From the NCBI GenBank assembly GCA_019614645.1, contig JABWDB010000031.1, positions 3,162,001-3,226,000 on the forward strand: a DNA stretch of 64,000 nucleotides, in the 5' to 3' direction. Origin of the DNA: Stratiolaelaps scimitus. Taxonomy: Eukaryota > Arthropoda > Arachnida > Mesostigmata > Laelapidae. This document shows, in pieces, positions 37,640-50,111 of this stretch. Position 1 is the first letter of the stretch. Every line of letters begins with the position of its first letter. Made by a program: the position numbers and the translations under genes. The notes below the pieces were generated by a model, which did no database searches, was not told where the DNA came from, and saw only the letters and a list, made by a program, of their open reading frames with translations.

Positions 37640-38010
37640 CCAGTGAAGATCAATTCATGTTTCCTAATGAAGCATTCAGGCATACTGTAGATTGCTGTCA
37701 ATACAATCACGTTATCATTTCCAAAATTTCGTTAGCAACTGATTCCGCTGATTCCGTTAGTCGATCACGTGTTCCGTCTTGCACTTGTATTACAGATTTA
37801 AAAAAGATGACTAATCCTCCTCCAAGCGCATGTCGTAGATTGGTGTCAGAATGCATACTGAGGGTAGAGGTCCGTCCTGGCCGACCGTTCCAGCATACAC
37901 CTGCTTCTCGAAGATCCAACCTCGTTCGAGGTAACCTGTCTGTTTTGAGGGTCGCACTTATGACACTAGTTCCTAATCTGTGTTGCATACCTACTAAGAC
38001 CGTCAATTAT
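37640..38010 (-). mobile_element. Probable LINE endonuclease fragment
   Basis: A minus-strand frame (38006-37707) contains HALGGGLVIFFKSVIQVQDG. This resembles the conserved block GGGVLIYVKS... in the endonuclease of CR1/Jockey-type LINEs. An overlapping plus-strand frame of 139 codons looks like its shadow. No other LINE motif is next to it, so the call rests on this block. Confidence 0.4.
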
Positions 38011-38654
38011 TTGGTACACAAAGGGCGCAATCATGGGGCTAGTCTGTGATCCACAGCACTGACCTTGAGTCAATTTCATTCACTCTATCAAAGGCTGTGG
38101 AAAAAGGCCCTATCAAGTGCTTTTTTTTATATTTGTAATGGCCCAATTTGGAGCCATGCGGCCTAGTTGGGTAGCGGTAGAATTTCTCTTTGAAAAACCA
38201 TGTTAATTTTATCTAAAAGCAGCAGCGCCGATAAATATGCTCGAGATGTGATCTACCAGCAGCTTCACAAATACTTATGCAGGAAATAGATGATTGAGCA
38301 AAGTACCTTGAATTATCTACGTTTGACTTAACTTCTCATTTCATATCGAAGGTGACCGCAGATGTCCGAAGAAAGTCGCGCATCTTCTTCAGAAGATCTG
38401 CAGTAAATAAGATACACCGGCTCGGTTAACATTTGTGCCACCTTTTGGTAAAATCTTTAGATCTATGAAGTTGAGGTTCGATTCCTCTTAAGTTCTCCAT
38501 CCGGTGCTAGCTTTACGAAATTTAGTCTTGGTGTGCGCTCTCTCAATCGTTTTCCTTCAACTCCTGCAGTATGTTTAATATACCTCTTTAGTTGATTGTT
38601 TCGCCCTCCCCTCGTCCGCTTTGAACTAAATCAGTCAATAAGTGTATGAAGTGT

Positions 38655-38725
38655 ATGACCTCACCCCCCCCCCATAATCCCTACAAATAATTCCTAACTA
38701 CTGTTGTTTGAATAAATTCCTATCT
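38655..38725 (+). mobile_element. 3' tail of the same LINE family as at 56.1 kb
   Basis: CCCCCCCCCATAATC, AAATAATTCCTAACTA and TTGAATAAAT occur in the same order as in the 3' end at 56375-56440. Only the tail is present. Confidence 0.4.
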
Positions 38726-39108
38726 AAGTATATTTACTAAGTCGCTATACACGGTTTGTTAGGAGTCGGAATAAGGAGAAATATTTCCCCAATGTAAGCG
38801 GCTTAACACAGCCATCATAGATTCATCGTTCTCCTTGCACAAGTCGTAACCACCATCGTCCGCGCTGGCGTAACGTGGATCAATCGGGAGTGCAAAATAC
38901 ATTGTATTATGATCAGAAGAAATAGGAGACTTAAAACCGACTTCCTGTTTATACCTTGACTGTCGTCACAGTTCATCTCTCCTCTATTGGCAAGGGCTAC
39001 CTTGTTAACTAATTAATATAGATTAGTTTCAACAGAGAAATTGATAAAAGTAGTTCTATAGAGGTACATTTAAAGACATATAAATGAGACCAGAGCGTCT
39101 CCGTCAAG

Positions 39109-39180
39109 CGGGATTACGTGGGTTAGCTTGGAAGACTTGGAACATTAGGGTTACAGGTTTGAGTCCCGCAGGACACACAT
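39109..39180 (+). repeat. tRNA-like SINE head
   Basis: GTGGGTTAGCTTGGAAGACT (A-box-like) and ACAGGTTTGAGTCCCGCAGG (B-box-like) are spaced as in a tRNA-derived SINE head. No tRNA cloverleaf closes and no family A or B body follows, so this is a separate or truncated SINE. Confidence 0.4.
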
Positions 39181-39499
39181 AGTTTGAAGAATGATATTAC
39201 CAAGTAGTTCCAAATTATGGCTAATGTACGAAAAAGAGTATCCCAGGAACGTTAAAATCATCCCCGATTATGAGCGGTTTAGTATTGCCTTGGAGTTCTT
39301 CAAATAAACAACATATACCTGCTGAATATGATTTTTGCGCACGGCTGGACTGCCCGAATTATTAGAATCTATGAACAAAAGCCTCATGAAATCGAAGGGA
39401 ATTGGAAGGAACAGGTCAAAGTCCATGACTTCAACTTCACGAGAGAATTTAATTTGGCAGCAAATTACATATATAGCTCACATACATATATAGCGGAAA

Positions 39500-41010
39500 G
39501 CTATCGAAATCCCTGTAGATGGTGCGTGGCAGAGGCAAACTTGTTTTCACCGCGGACTTCAACGCGCGCATCGATAGGGCAGACGATAGCGAAACAATTG
39601 CCTTCAGAGACCCGCTCGTGGACTTCGGACTCTGAGCGGTCACAGACGAAGACAAAACCCTGTTTCGAAGAACCAGTGGGCCACCCAACCATTGACATGT
39701 TCACAACGAATGGAAGCGAGAGCGACGTTGATTACAGAGGAGAGGACCACAGCCTTCGCGCGGGAGCACAACTAACATGACATCCTCCAGTGTGTCTTGT
39801 TGTATCCTTATCCGAGGTAAGGACCCGCTGCAATACCGCTACATTGCTGCCGTGTCCTCTTGAGAAATAGATACGTTTCCTAAGACACACACGGCTGAGT
39901 CTCTGGCTGTAAAAAGCCAGAGTCCGCAGGTTCGAATCCCATTGAGTGACATATAAGAGAACTCAAGCATTCTATGCAGTTCCTTTAATAAATCAATAAA
40001 GCCTTACCTTACCTTGATACCGTCTCAACTAACAAGAGCCATGACATACACGCGCACTTTGAAATCCTCTACGAGAAGCTGCGAAACTGCTTAAAGCCCC
40101 CCAAGATGGCCCTGGTGGACAACACGATGTACGTCTGTGAAATATCTCCAACTACATGTTGTAAGGCTAGGCCGGAGGCAAGCGGGTGCCCTCACGTTGT
40201 GTGGGCATGTCCGCATCGCAACAGAGATGTCCGACAACAGAGATGTCCGTTAAAGCACAGACGACGGTGATGAAACCTGTCTACCGGAGAACTTTAAGAG
40301 GAGCCAAGAAAGGGAAAGACACACCAGCTGCTGGAGTCGCGACCCCACATATATAGCTAGGGCACTCACGCCCGCGATTCAGCCGGACCTTTGAGGGGGA
40401 AAAGTTCGTAATTGCTAAAGTATACGAAGCACTACAGCGTCCTCTAGCACGAAGGGCATATGGTTCAAACGGACTACTTAATGGACACCTCGAAAAGGCC
40501 GAGATGCTTGTGCCACACTAAGTATCACTATTCAGTGAATGCCTCCAAGAGGGGAGGATCCCAGCATGTTGAAACGAAAGCATAATGATCTTCTATTATA
40601 CCCAAAGAAAAAGAAATCCCCTGGATCCGGCGTCGTGGAGGGGGATCAGCAAGAGGATCTGTGTCTACAAGGTGCTATTAGGCATACTCGTGAGTAGATT
40701 TGAAGGCTGCGTTCGACTCAGGATCAAGGGTCGATGTCCTAGAAAAAGCTTACCAGGGCAAACGTTCCTAATAATACAATTGGTCTGCTGAAGGCTGTAC
40801 TGCATTATGCCTTCATTTTATACCGCAATAGTAGATGTCGTCTACGGAATCGAATTCACCTGGAAGTATCTATCGGCAAAGTATTTAAAGGCGATGGACA
40901 CAGTGAAGCTGGCCTTCCTGAAGCGAGTTCTAGGTGTCCACGACGCGACACAAAATAGAATTGTATGTCTACTGACATACGAGCTGCTTCTCATGAAAGA
41001 CATCCGATGA
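39500..41010 (+). mobile_element. Decayed LINE interrupted by a SINE
   Basis: In shifting frames, 39535-39620 gives an endonuclease core (FTADFNARIDRADDSE). After a SINE at 39868-40015, 40440-40790 gives RT text (LFSECLQEGRIPAC, NPLDPASWRGISKRICVYKV), and 40830-41008 gives a thumb block (LKAMDTVKLAFLKRVLGVHD). The RT palm with YADD is missing. Very many stops show an old, dead copy. Confidence 0.7.
39868..40015 (+). repeat. SINE family A, fullest copy, nested in a LINE
   Basis: The tRNA-like head has an A-box-like GGCTGAGTC (39892-39900) and a B box GCAGGTTCGAATCCC (39926-39940). A body follows with GTGACATATAAGAGAACTCA and AATAAATCAATAAAGCC, ending in CTTACC repeats. Other copies share the body and tail at 2551, 21145 and 55036. 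It splits the LINE at 39500-41010 and so inserted after it. I could not define the target-site duplication. Confidence 0.65.
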
Positions 41011-42295
41011 ATCTTTAGATTTCGAAGTGACAGGGACGTATAAGGTGTTCATTCGTCCACAGGAGGATGATAGTGCTGAGACAGACCTACAGTTCTATGA
41101 AACACAGTAAATGACATCCACAAGTTGGAAGGAGACCTGTCGAGACACCCGTCATATAGTTACTGGGCATGTATAGGGTTCATGGTTTTTAACAAAGTCT
41201 CTAGGATTGGGAACTACGATGACCGATGAGGTGTTATAGCTAACGACCCCCCATCAGGTCCTAGAGAACTTGTGCTTAACCAAAATGTGGCTGCTATTTT
41301 GCCACTCAACCGCTCCAGGCTGCATCCAGTTGTTATAGAATACCGTTGTGAACAACCGATTGAACTTACTCTCTTTTTTCTCGAGGACAAAACGACTAGT
41401 AGATGAGAATTCTACATAGGGAGAGAGAGAGTGACGGTACGGAGACGAAGACGCTCATATTTAGTTATGATGATTTAGTTAGGCAAAGAGCGCCACCCAA
41501 TGACTAGCCAAGAGTTCCATCCTCTAATGTTTTTCATGTTTTAACGAGAAGGTTTGCTGTCCACCTCATCATTCATTATCCCCCAAACGAATGCTTCCCC
41601 TTGGCAATTCCTCATTGCTGGACTGAAGAAGAGAACCTTGGGCCAAGGTTGTCTTTATTTCCTGTCCGGTCCGCATGGTTTCTCTTCGATATCCGCGTTA
41701 ACCACTCATCGTGATCAAAATCCGCACCATCAGCTGCCTGTCAGCGTACAATTTTCGTTTTTGAAAAGTCTCCCAACCATCTACGTCTATTAATTCACCT
41801 ATGAGCCTCCTCTGTGCATTATCCGGCCGCCGGGGTGAATTTATCAAATCCAAATTTTACTCGAATCAAATTTCAATGCAATTGAACGCATTATAAATGC
41901 GTCAAATTATTATTATTACTATTATTATTACCATAAATAAGTCATTAAGATATGAAGTATTCTCATCGAACGTCCAGCGATGATTAGATATGATTTTCAT
42001 ATGAATGACGCGACGTTAGTGTTGTTGAGTAGCACCAACTGCCTTTATTAAACGCGTTCTCGCAAGGGCAATAATACCACACATTGCAATGAATGGCAAT
42101 AAGAATTATCAATATTATTATTAATTAGTAGTAGTAGTAATAATAATAATGATAAACAAACATCGCGCAGCAAACTCTTGCAAACTTCTACAATTCTACG
42201 GTCGCTCTATCAATCGTCAACAAAGTCTATATATACCTCTCTGTATCATTTATCTGCGTTATTTATTTATTATTATCATTATCGTGGCAATCAAT

Positions 42296-42354
<59 letters not shown>

Positions 42355-45300
42355 GTTTATATAATACTATCTCTGCTAATAAATTTACAAAAAACCACTG
42401 CTAATATGCGTTCAACAAACAAGTAACAAAAAATCAGTATGCGCACTTACTCTAATCTGCCTTATTACGATTATTATTATTATTGTGTGCTTCAATAGAC
42501 GTTATTGTTAAACGATTATATTATTAGTAGAAGCTGATTTTTGTTATTGTTGTTGTTGTTGTTGGTTGTTAATATCATTAGTTAGTGTTATTATTAATTA
42601 CCATGCTTGTTGCTGTCATAATCGTTCAAGTGGCGGAGTGCTCGAAGTTTCAACATACGGCTATCCCCCATACGGCGAATTGCCCGTCCGTTGCATGGCT
42701 TCAAGGTACCGACACTCAAATGGCCCATTTTTTTGCTGTGTGCGCCCCCCCCGCTCTACGGGCGAAATACAAGTAATTCGCTAAATATATTTTAATTATT
42801 ATTATTATCAGGCTGTTGAACGGATCTTAGCTATTCCGTCCCATCATTGATGTAGCGTTCACTCTACAAACTCTGAGCAAAACATCGCCGTTTATATTAT
42901 TATTATTACTATTAATTATCATCATTATTATCATCATCATCATGAGTTGCTATTAGCACTTTCTCCTTCTCCGACTGTGACTTTTTGAGTGACAGACAGA
43001 CAGACGTGTGAGTATTCGCAGCGACAGTACGGTGCCGACCGAGTTCTGTTTCATTATCATTATAATTAATATCATCATTATTATTGTTATTATTATTATA
43101 GTAGCGGGGTTTCCAAACGATGGTGATTTTCGGTCTTCATGCTACACTTCATTGTACCTCACTCTTGACCTGAGGCTTTTTCCTTTTTTTCGGGCCTATG
43201 GGTTAAGGCCACGCTGCGTCGTCACACACGATATCATTCCAATCGAATTTCTGGTCTCAGATTGTATGTGGTGGAGATGTACAGGTACTGAATATGACGG
43301 CACATTCTGGGTTAACGATTTGCGGTTCGCAGCTCTGCGAGAGTTAGAACAGCAGAGAGCTCTGTGGTATTTATACCGAACTAACCAGAGCAGCTTGAAC
43401 ATTTGGAGAGTAATCAAAAGTAAGTCTGTTGGTGACAGTGCTTCTCCCACAGCTCGAACTGTCGTATGATCTGTGTTACTCTGTGGCGACATGGGATTCG
43501 GTGTCGTTTGCCGACATGTTTGACGAACGTCCGAGACTCGACCCTAACAAACAGGCATATGTACCTTCAACAGTACACTTTTGTGTTCCTTGACACGGTG
43601 GGTTGTGGGACGGGGGAGAGAGGGAGAGAGAGGAATTTGATTCGAGATATAGAGACATAGAATAAATCTATGAAAATCGCCACAAAGCTCTCACGTTGCA
43701 GTGGCCAAGAGGAGTTAGCAAGGTCTTGTATTCTGTCAAGTCAAGGTAACCTTTTCAAGTGGCAAGTGTGTTTGATGACACCTTTCACTGCTGCTGATGT
43801 TGACATTGTTGTTATTGTTGCTGCCGTACTGCTGTAGCTGCTGATGCTCTGGAGCGGGATCACTGTGGCTGATGTTAATAGCTGCTGAACGAGATCCAAT
43901 ATAGTTTCATGATAATCATCGACTTTTACGGCATCTACATACAGCTAACCGAGTGCAATTTCGGGTGTAGCTGGGCCTATATCCTTCGTGTGAGCAGAGA
44001 TGTGAATGTACCCGATCTTACACAGCACTTGGGTTCAAGAAGATGCTGTTCAAATACATAGTTATGTTGTGTGTACCCACACATAGTTGTACTCTAATTT
44101 CTTTGCCGATTCAGTGTTAATCGATTCATGCACAGCTAATGCTGGTGTGATTGCTTGTGCTGCGACTAATGACGACGATTAATTACCGCCCGCGATCCCA
44201 AGACTTGTCTTCTACCCGACATTCTAATTCGTTGTATTCCTTGTTGCAAATAGTTCACTGTTTGAATCACAAATGTTGCTCTTCCATTTTGGAGCTTATA
44301 GCTCGACCGGATGTCAAATATAAATTAAGTGAATACGTATGCATTCGTCACCTTATAGAGGGTTGAAATTTTGTTGAAGAAATGTAATCCCACTTCCTCT
44401 ATTCCAGGTAACCCACAGCCTTCACATCGATGTCTAAGAGTAGTTGCCATCTACGAGTCCGACACAATGACGTCTTCGTGTAGGACACCGAGTCATAATC
44501 ATATTAAGAACTGTATCATTCCAAATATCTTTAGAAACATGTTTCATATCACCGTCATGACTAGATTTTGTGTTTCGAAAGCTTGTGTCAGTATTGTCGC
44601 AGTTAGTTTTCTGTTATTTTGTTATTATTTTAAGGAATAACTCTCTCATTTGGGCCATTACATCTCATTACATTTCATCGAACGTGTGCAATTTTTTCTT
44701 TTCTTTTCATTTGTAGTTCGTAATTTGTGTGCATCTAACATAGCAGCATACATACTGTACGCTTCACCATATCGATGATTGATTGTTATCATATTAATAA
44801 TTATATCCGTATAAATAGTGATATATTCATAACAACAATGAAAATAACAATGCTGATATTCCTGACCAACACTGGTTGGCCTTAGCCTTTCATTCAATAT
44901 TAAGTGTATCGCGTAGATATCAACTACGGATTAATTATACAACTGCTAATTGCTTTTTAGCTCACCCGACCTCTGTTCTGGGTGATCGCGAAGCGTTCCT
45001 ATTGACCATCATTATCGTCAACACCAAAGTAATAATAATAATAATAATAGTAACTATGACGATTCTTTTAGAATGGCTGCTTGTGTTGATCTTTGATAGC
45101 TTGTCGATCATTTAATCAATAGTGGATCAACTAAGCCAAGAAATTCGTCCGATTGAGCCTAATAATCTCTCGTTGTTAGTGAAGCGACTGCCGATCACAT
45201 CTGTGCAGGCATCTCCGGCCATTGCTCCTATTGATTCGATGATACAGAGTTAGGTTCAGCACTAATATAGGCGCTTCTTACTTCAGTGACAGTAATTCGT

Positions 45301-46935
45301 AGATGTATGCATATACATCATTTGAATACTATTACCGATGACTTAGCAAATGGCAAATGATTTGACAACCGAGTTTCCGAGTTGGCCACAACGAAATAAT
45401 CTGGGCTGTCAAGTCGTATCAAGATGATTTCTCCTTTAACCTCAACGTGATTTTTTCTAACGATCGAGCCGTTACGAAATTTAGATAAAATCGAAATCAA
45501 ATTTCTCCCACACAATTGTGTGATCATAGAATTCGTTTTTAGAACAAAGACCCTCGTGGGAAAAGACATGTCTCTTGGATAGTTTTAGGTGATTAGGGTT
45601 CGACTTGGAAACGTTTTCTTTCAATATTTCTTCGGCAAAGTATGCGAGGCTGGTTGAAAAAGGGGAACTCCTTCAACTTTTCAGTTACTTTCGAAGAATT
45701 TAGCTGAATGGCGGGAGCCGTGTTTAGATCGTTTTTGAGGAAAAAACACAAATCAGGCCAATTACGGGAAAATGAGTGGATTTATGTGTGAGGGTTCATT
45801 CGATCTGAACGTAGATAGCACAACTACAGTACGGAATATTCCGGTGTTGTAATTTCATCTGCATTCGCGTATGCGAGTGGCGGTTACTCGCGTATATCGC
45901 ATTCTATGCCATTAGTCATATTAATGGCTGAGAATATTATTACATTGCTTGAAGTCGTAGTACATAATGCAGGTAGGCTAGACTAGACGAAGTGAAATTT
46001 AACGGAAAAGCGGTTTTCCATTCTCGATGAGCTACTTCATCATTACGAGCGTCTACTATCAGCCTCGTGACACAGGGCTATCGAATATTGTATCCAGAAT
46101 TGCACTACAATGGATTCGGCCGCCGATAGGCGGTCGATTCCAGAGAACGCTACGACCCTTCTTAGTGATGGAATTATCTGACAGTCACTAGAGATAAACA
46201 GATTCTAGTAGATTCTATCAAACAAGGCAAATTCTCCAAAAACCTCTCAAGCTGTTCTGTCCATAACATACAGGTGATACAGGTGGACGTAGATGTTAAA
46301 GTCCCCTTCTAGATAACCGCAGAACTGGCATTTATTCTGATGGGCGTCAGAAGATGAATTGTTCACGGACGATTGTCACCAGACGAGTAGCTTCTCATGG
46401 TGTGAGCCTGATGTTCTTAGGGTCGTCGTCGTCGTCGAAAGTGGGAAAACTCTTCATGCCGTCCTGGTACAACAAAACGTTGTACGTAACTCATCTCTGT
46501 CTTTGGCTTTTGCTTGACGAAATACACCTGGCGGCTGGCTGATTGCGACCTAGTGCTCACCACTGAGTTCTATCCAGTGGACGAAATGGTAGCACCTACT
46601 AGCATTCACATAATGATAAACCCTCATCAATATCCATATGTCGATGTTGTTGTCGTAGTTTTCATCTAAAGGTCTACATTGGCTGTTGTTACCAGGTTTC
46701 TTGTGCATGGCAATTCTCATTCTCATATGCTGAATGATTATAGCCCCGGGTAACCCCTTTAACAAGCTCGCTTTAACATAAGATCAATGCGTGCGTTTAA
46801 CGAGGGCACTTTGCCTATCTGGCGGGGTCGCGGATCGCGTTACTCTATGACTACTAACCGCATCATTAATATTCGTTCCACTCGAAATTATGCTGATGGA
46901 GCTGGTGGCAGTGGCCGAGTGCGCTAGTTTACATT
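41011..46935. other. No gene recognised; rich in simple repeats
   Basis: Many ATT, TTG, CAT and TA tracts between 41900 and 43110. A frame at 43290-43470 (LRELEQQRALWYLYRTNQSS) may be an old LINE linker but is not firm. Past 44000 only short frames are present. Confidence 0.45.
42294..42362. repeat. (TA)n microsatellite with TG interruptions
   Basis: TA tract broken by three TATG units. (ATT)n and (TTG)n tracts lie close by (42100-42130, 42465-42490, 42545-42562). Confidence 0.9.
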
Positions 46936-49180
46936 CTATTCATTGCTCATCTGCGTGTATTCGCCGCCGGCATCCGCTGCGCCCTCAGTGGCTCCTCCTG
47001 CTGAAATGACAACGAATTAGAAAAAGTTAAAAGGCCATTTGAGAAAATTACGATGTTTTTTTTTGTTGGCGCCGAATGTCGTTAGTCGGGATAAATTGAC
47101 TAAAATAAAATGGTTGAACATTTTAGGAGGGGCCGCAACGACTGCGGAGGTGTAACCATCGAGTATTTGATAGGGACGAATTATATCCTTAGCTGAACGT
47201 GTGACCTTACTGAACTGAGCTCAGGAGGCATCATAACGGATCGTGGCGGGCTCCAGATGTTGCTCGCAATTGACAAGCTTAATGGCAGAACTAAGTGGCC
47301 GTTGTCACGTCATTATAAAATAAACACATAATTCTACTCGATTCCAAATTAATTACGTTATTATGAGTGGGAAATGATATAAATTTGCGAAGCCATATGA
47401 CAGGGATACCCAATATCGCCAATCCTTCTATGCAGCGTGTATGAATTCGGCAAGCGAATTCATTAAATCGGCCTTCGCCAATCTTGTTCGCACTGCACAT
47501 CGCCGAACTAGGGGAAAACCAATTGACGTCCCATTGTGTACGGTATTGGAATCTGAGAGACTGAGTCTTTCAACATGTCAGGGTTACTGTTTGCAATCGA
47601 CGTGCTCTTGATAGCCCGTAAATGCCACGACATTGAGGATCTCACAAACATGACAAAAGTGGAAAAGGAAAGATAGCTGAGGAAGGAACGACCTTTCCGG
47701 AAGAACGGTTAGAGTTGGGGCGAGCTCTACAAATACAAGTTAAACACTACCGGTAGAGACAAGCACGTAGATATCGAGCGATTACACTGAAGCAGACCCA
47801 CAAGTAGTTGTCGGAACAGAAGACCATATGGACGAGAAGTCGACAAGGAAACATGGTAACTCTCTGGTGGCTCTTGACATGAGTGTCAAGAGCCATCAGA
47901 GAGAGGTCGAGAGAAATCTGAGGGATGATCTTCAAGGTGGTAATGGGAATATCAGGATACCCGAACGAGCTCACTACTAGCACTGACACGTGCAGCGGGG
48001 ACGCTGAACAAGTCTATCAACATTTTGAGCCGGTATTCAAACATAGTTCATAGTTTCGATTTACTAAAAATGGTCACAACCAAAGAGATATCGTGTGCCT
48101 GCCGGGGACTCAAATCAGTTGTCCTTGAACTTCTATAATGCTTGCATTGTATTGCAATCGCTAACCATTATTCATCCTACGTAAGAACGGGTCAACGTAC
48201 AAATCTGCCGTCTACGTGGATGATAAACTACCAACCTTTCTTAAGGCCAGGGATGGGTATGTTCGGCATGTTGGGCAAGTTCACGGGAGGCACCATACCC
48301 TTAGCCTTCCCGAATAGTCCTGTCACGCGGTTACCCAATGCACCACCAATTGCCGCAGCTTGTTGCATTGGTGTTGCCGATGGAGCAGGTTCTGAAACAC
48401 CAGACTCTACAGGAAGACACAACAATGTGTGAGCATATGACTTTCTTTTGAACAAATTAATCTACAAAAGGTCTTTTATGCAATTCCGAACAGTTCTATG
48501 TAACTCTTCCGGTGTTGCGTGTAATGTTATGTGTAACGTACCTTGCGAGTCATGTATATTATCGAGGTCTTGGCTCAATGACAGTAACTGGGTTCTATGG
48601 ACACTATCCGCTCTCAATTGATGTAACTTATATATATATATATATATATATATAACATCAGAATTCCATTGTAGCAGACGACGCGTGGGGATGAAGACTC
48701 AAGTGAAGATCGAGCAAAGATTGAAGACTCTTATATAGTCTCTTTATTTGAGCAAGATTACGATAGCACAGTATCAAATCCCCTGTTTCGAGATCCTGGA
48801 GGAGGTACAAATTGTTAAGAAGGTTTCATAAGTAATGCAAGGGCTGTATTTGGAGAGGGTAAACAGTTGCCAACAAGGCCTAAAGCTGGGCTTGGCAAGC
48901 CAAGGCCAAGGCTGTTGTCTGTGGTGGTATTTGCTGAGACTCGACCGTGTATATATATATCTACAATATTAGCACTATCCACATACTGACCTCGATTACG
49001 CTTTTCTTCCATCTTCTGTAGAAGAACAGCTTCCCACTCTTCATCGGTGGATACCAAGCGCCGAATCTTATCTGCCATAGACAACTCGATTTCGTCGAGG
49101 CCACCCGCGCCGCCTGCGCCGGGCGCCGCCGCCCCGGCGATCGCAGTACCTCCAGTATGGTCTAGCTGCTGCTCTTCCAT
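46936..49180 (-). CDS. Unrecognised small soluble protein, three coding exons (about 141 aa)
   Basis: Exons are 49180-48991, 48406-48236 and 47000-46936. They total 426 nt (141 aa plus TAG) with phases 1 and 1. An acceptor (TTCTCGTTGTAG) ends exactly before the ATG. Exon 1 leaves by GTCAGT, exon 2 enters after GTCTTCCTGTAG, and exon 3 follows a strong pyrimidine tract ending TCATTTCAG. The exon 2 donor (GTTGGT) is weak. If unused, the protein ends in Gly-Trp at a TAG at 48228-48230 (122 aa). Residues 10-28 are Gly/Ala-rich; 28-63 are charged and probably helical (ELSMADKIRRL, DEEWEAVLLQKMEEK); 75-104 include QAAAIGGALGNRVTGLFGKA; 104-118 are Pro/Asn-rich (NLPNMPNIPIPG). The tail is acidic and ends TQMSNE. 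There is no signal peptide or membrane helix. I do not recognise the family and assign no function. Confidence 0.6.
47860..47903. repeat. 20 bp inverted repeat (hairpin)
   Basis: Arms at 47860-47879 and 47884-47903 pair with a single mismatch (a G-U pair if transcribed on the plus strand). The loop is TGAG. It lies in the last intron of the 141 aa gene. The short loop argues against a standard microRNA precursor. Confidence 0.7.
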
Positions 49181-49917
49181 CTACAACGAGAAGAAACAGA
49201 CCATCGGCCGAAGCCAGACTTGAGTTGTAAAGTTGTCGTCTTGTCGTAATCAACCGCATAATAACTATGACACCGAATTGGCGAGATAATTTCCGAAAGG
49301 AAATAGTGGTTTTGTAAAATTGGTTTTGAAGAGGCCAGACACGTCTCAGCGTCAGTGCCCGATAGTGTGGGGGACACTAATTTGAAGAAAAATTAAGGAT
49401 ATAAACAACAACAGTAGTATGATATCGTTACTTAAGATCACAGACTTTGCTTCATGCGAAAAAGGAGTTTCGTGTCTATCTTTTGAAATGTGCTTCCAAT
49501 GGTTTGGAGTAGTACCCGAGCTTTAGAGCTGCCAGTCAGGCCAACCGTGGTTACTGCCCGTCAAAGCAGCTCTGTACCCAGGGAATGGCGCAATGTCGAT
49601 GCGCGCAGGCCAAGTGAAGTTCGTTACGTCGATAATTTCGGCATTTAGTGCATATCATTATAATTTCGTAGGACGTTATCGTTCGTTTCCTGGTCCAATG
49701 AAGTTCTCAAAGATTCTCATGAAAGAGAGCAATGACTGGGTATTGCTTGCGAATTTCACAATTTGTGGTGCCGGCCCTGGCACGAATGTCCGGTCATGAA
49801 CATACAACACAGTATAATACACTACATCGACTCATCGACAATGTACGAGAGCCTATTCACCAGCCCGTTGTAACATCTGCACCCACTCTCAGATTCTCGC
49901 GGCACTGCGTTGCGGGA

Positions 49918-49941
49918 AGAGGCCAACGGAAGTTGGCCTCT
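49918..49941. repeat. 10 bp perfect hairpin with GGAA loop
   Basis: AGAGGCCAAC (49918-49927) and GTTGGCCTCT (49932-49941) pair perfectly around GGAA, a GNRA-type tetraloop. T9 follows at 49951, which is the tail of repeat C on the other strand. It lies just beyond the 3' end of that repeat. Confidence 0.6.
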
Positions 49942-49950
49942 CTGGTTCTC

Positions 49951-50111
49951 TTTTTTTTTATAGAGGAGGATATTTTCTTCAAACGCACGGTCACCACCAG
50001 AGACACCTTCCAATCTCCATGAAAGTGGGCCGATCCAGTGCAGGGGGGTTGACGTGGATGACAAAACGCCTCTGCCTGCTAAAAGCACCATCCTCTGCTG
50101 AGATCTCTCTC
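49951..50111 (-). repeat. Dispersed repeat C, second copy
   Basis: This is the reverse complement of the repeat at 16850-16993. A T9 at 49951-49959 stands for the poly(A) tail. GGTTGACGTGGATGACAAAA (50047-50066) and CATCCTCTGCTGAGA are shared with the other copy. It lies in the intron between the leader exon and the start-codon exon of the 141 aa gene, on the gene's own strand. Confidence 0.55.

Noticed and set aside
38474..38488. B-box-like GAGGTTCGATTCCTC
   Set aside because: No A box at the right distance and no tRNA fold.
39892..39940. Possible tRNA gene
   Set aside because: Head of a family A SINE; the cloverleaf does not close and a SINE body follows.
42600..42784. Short frame with a signal-peptide-like start (MLLLITMLVAVIIVQVAEC)
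   Set aside because: The hydrophobic start comes from an ATT/GTT repeat zone, and the rest has no family or splice support.
43290..43470. Possible LINE linker fragment
   Set aside because: Only a charged Tyr/Arg-rich stretch resembles LINE text; no endonuclease or RT motif nearby.
46900..46925. tRNA Ser/Leu-like A box (GTGGCCGAGTGCGC)
   Set aside because: No B box or stems follow. It lies in the 3' UTR side of the last exon of the 141 aa gene and is probably chance or a tiny SINE trace.
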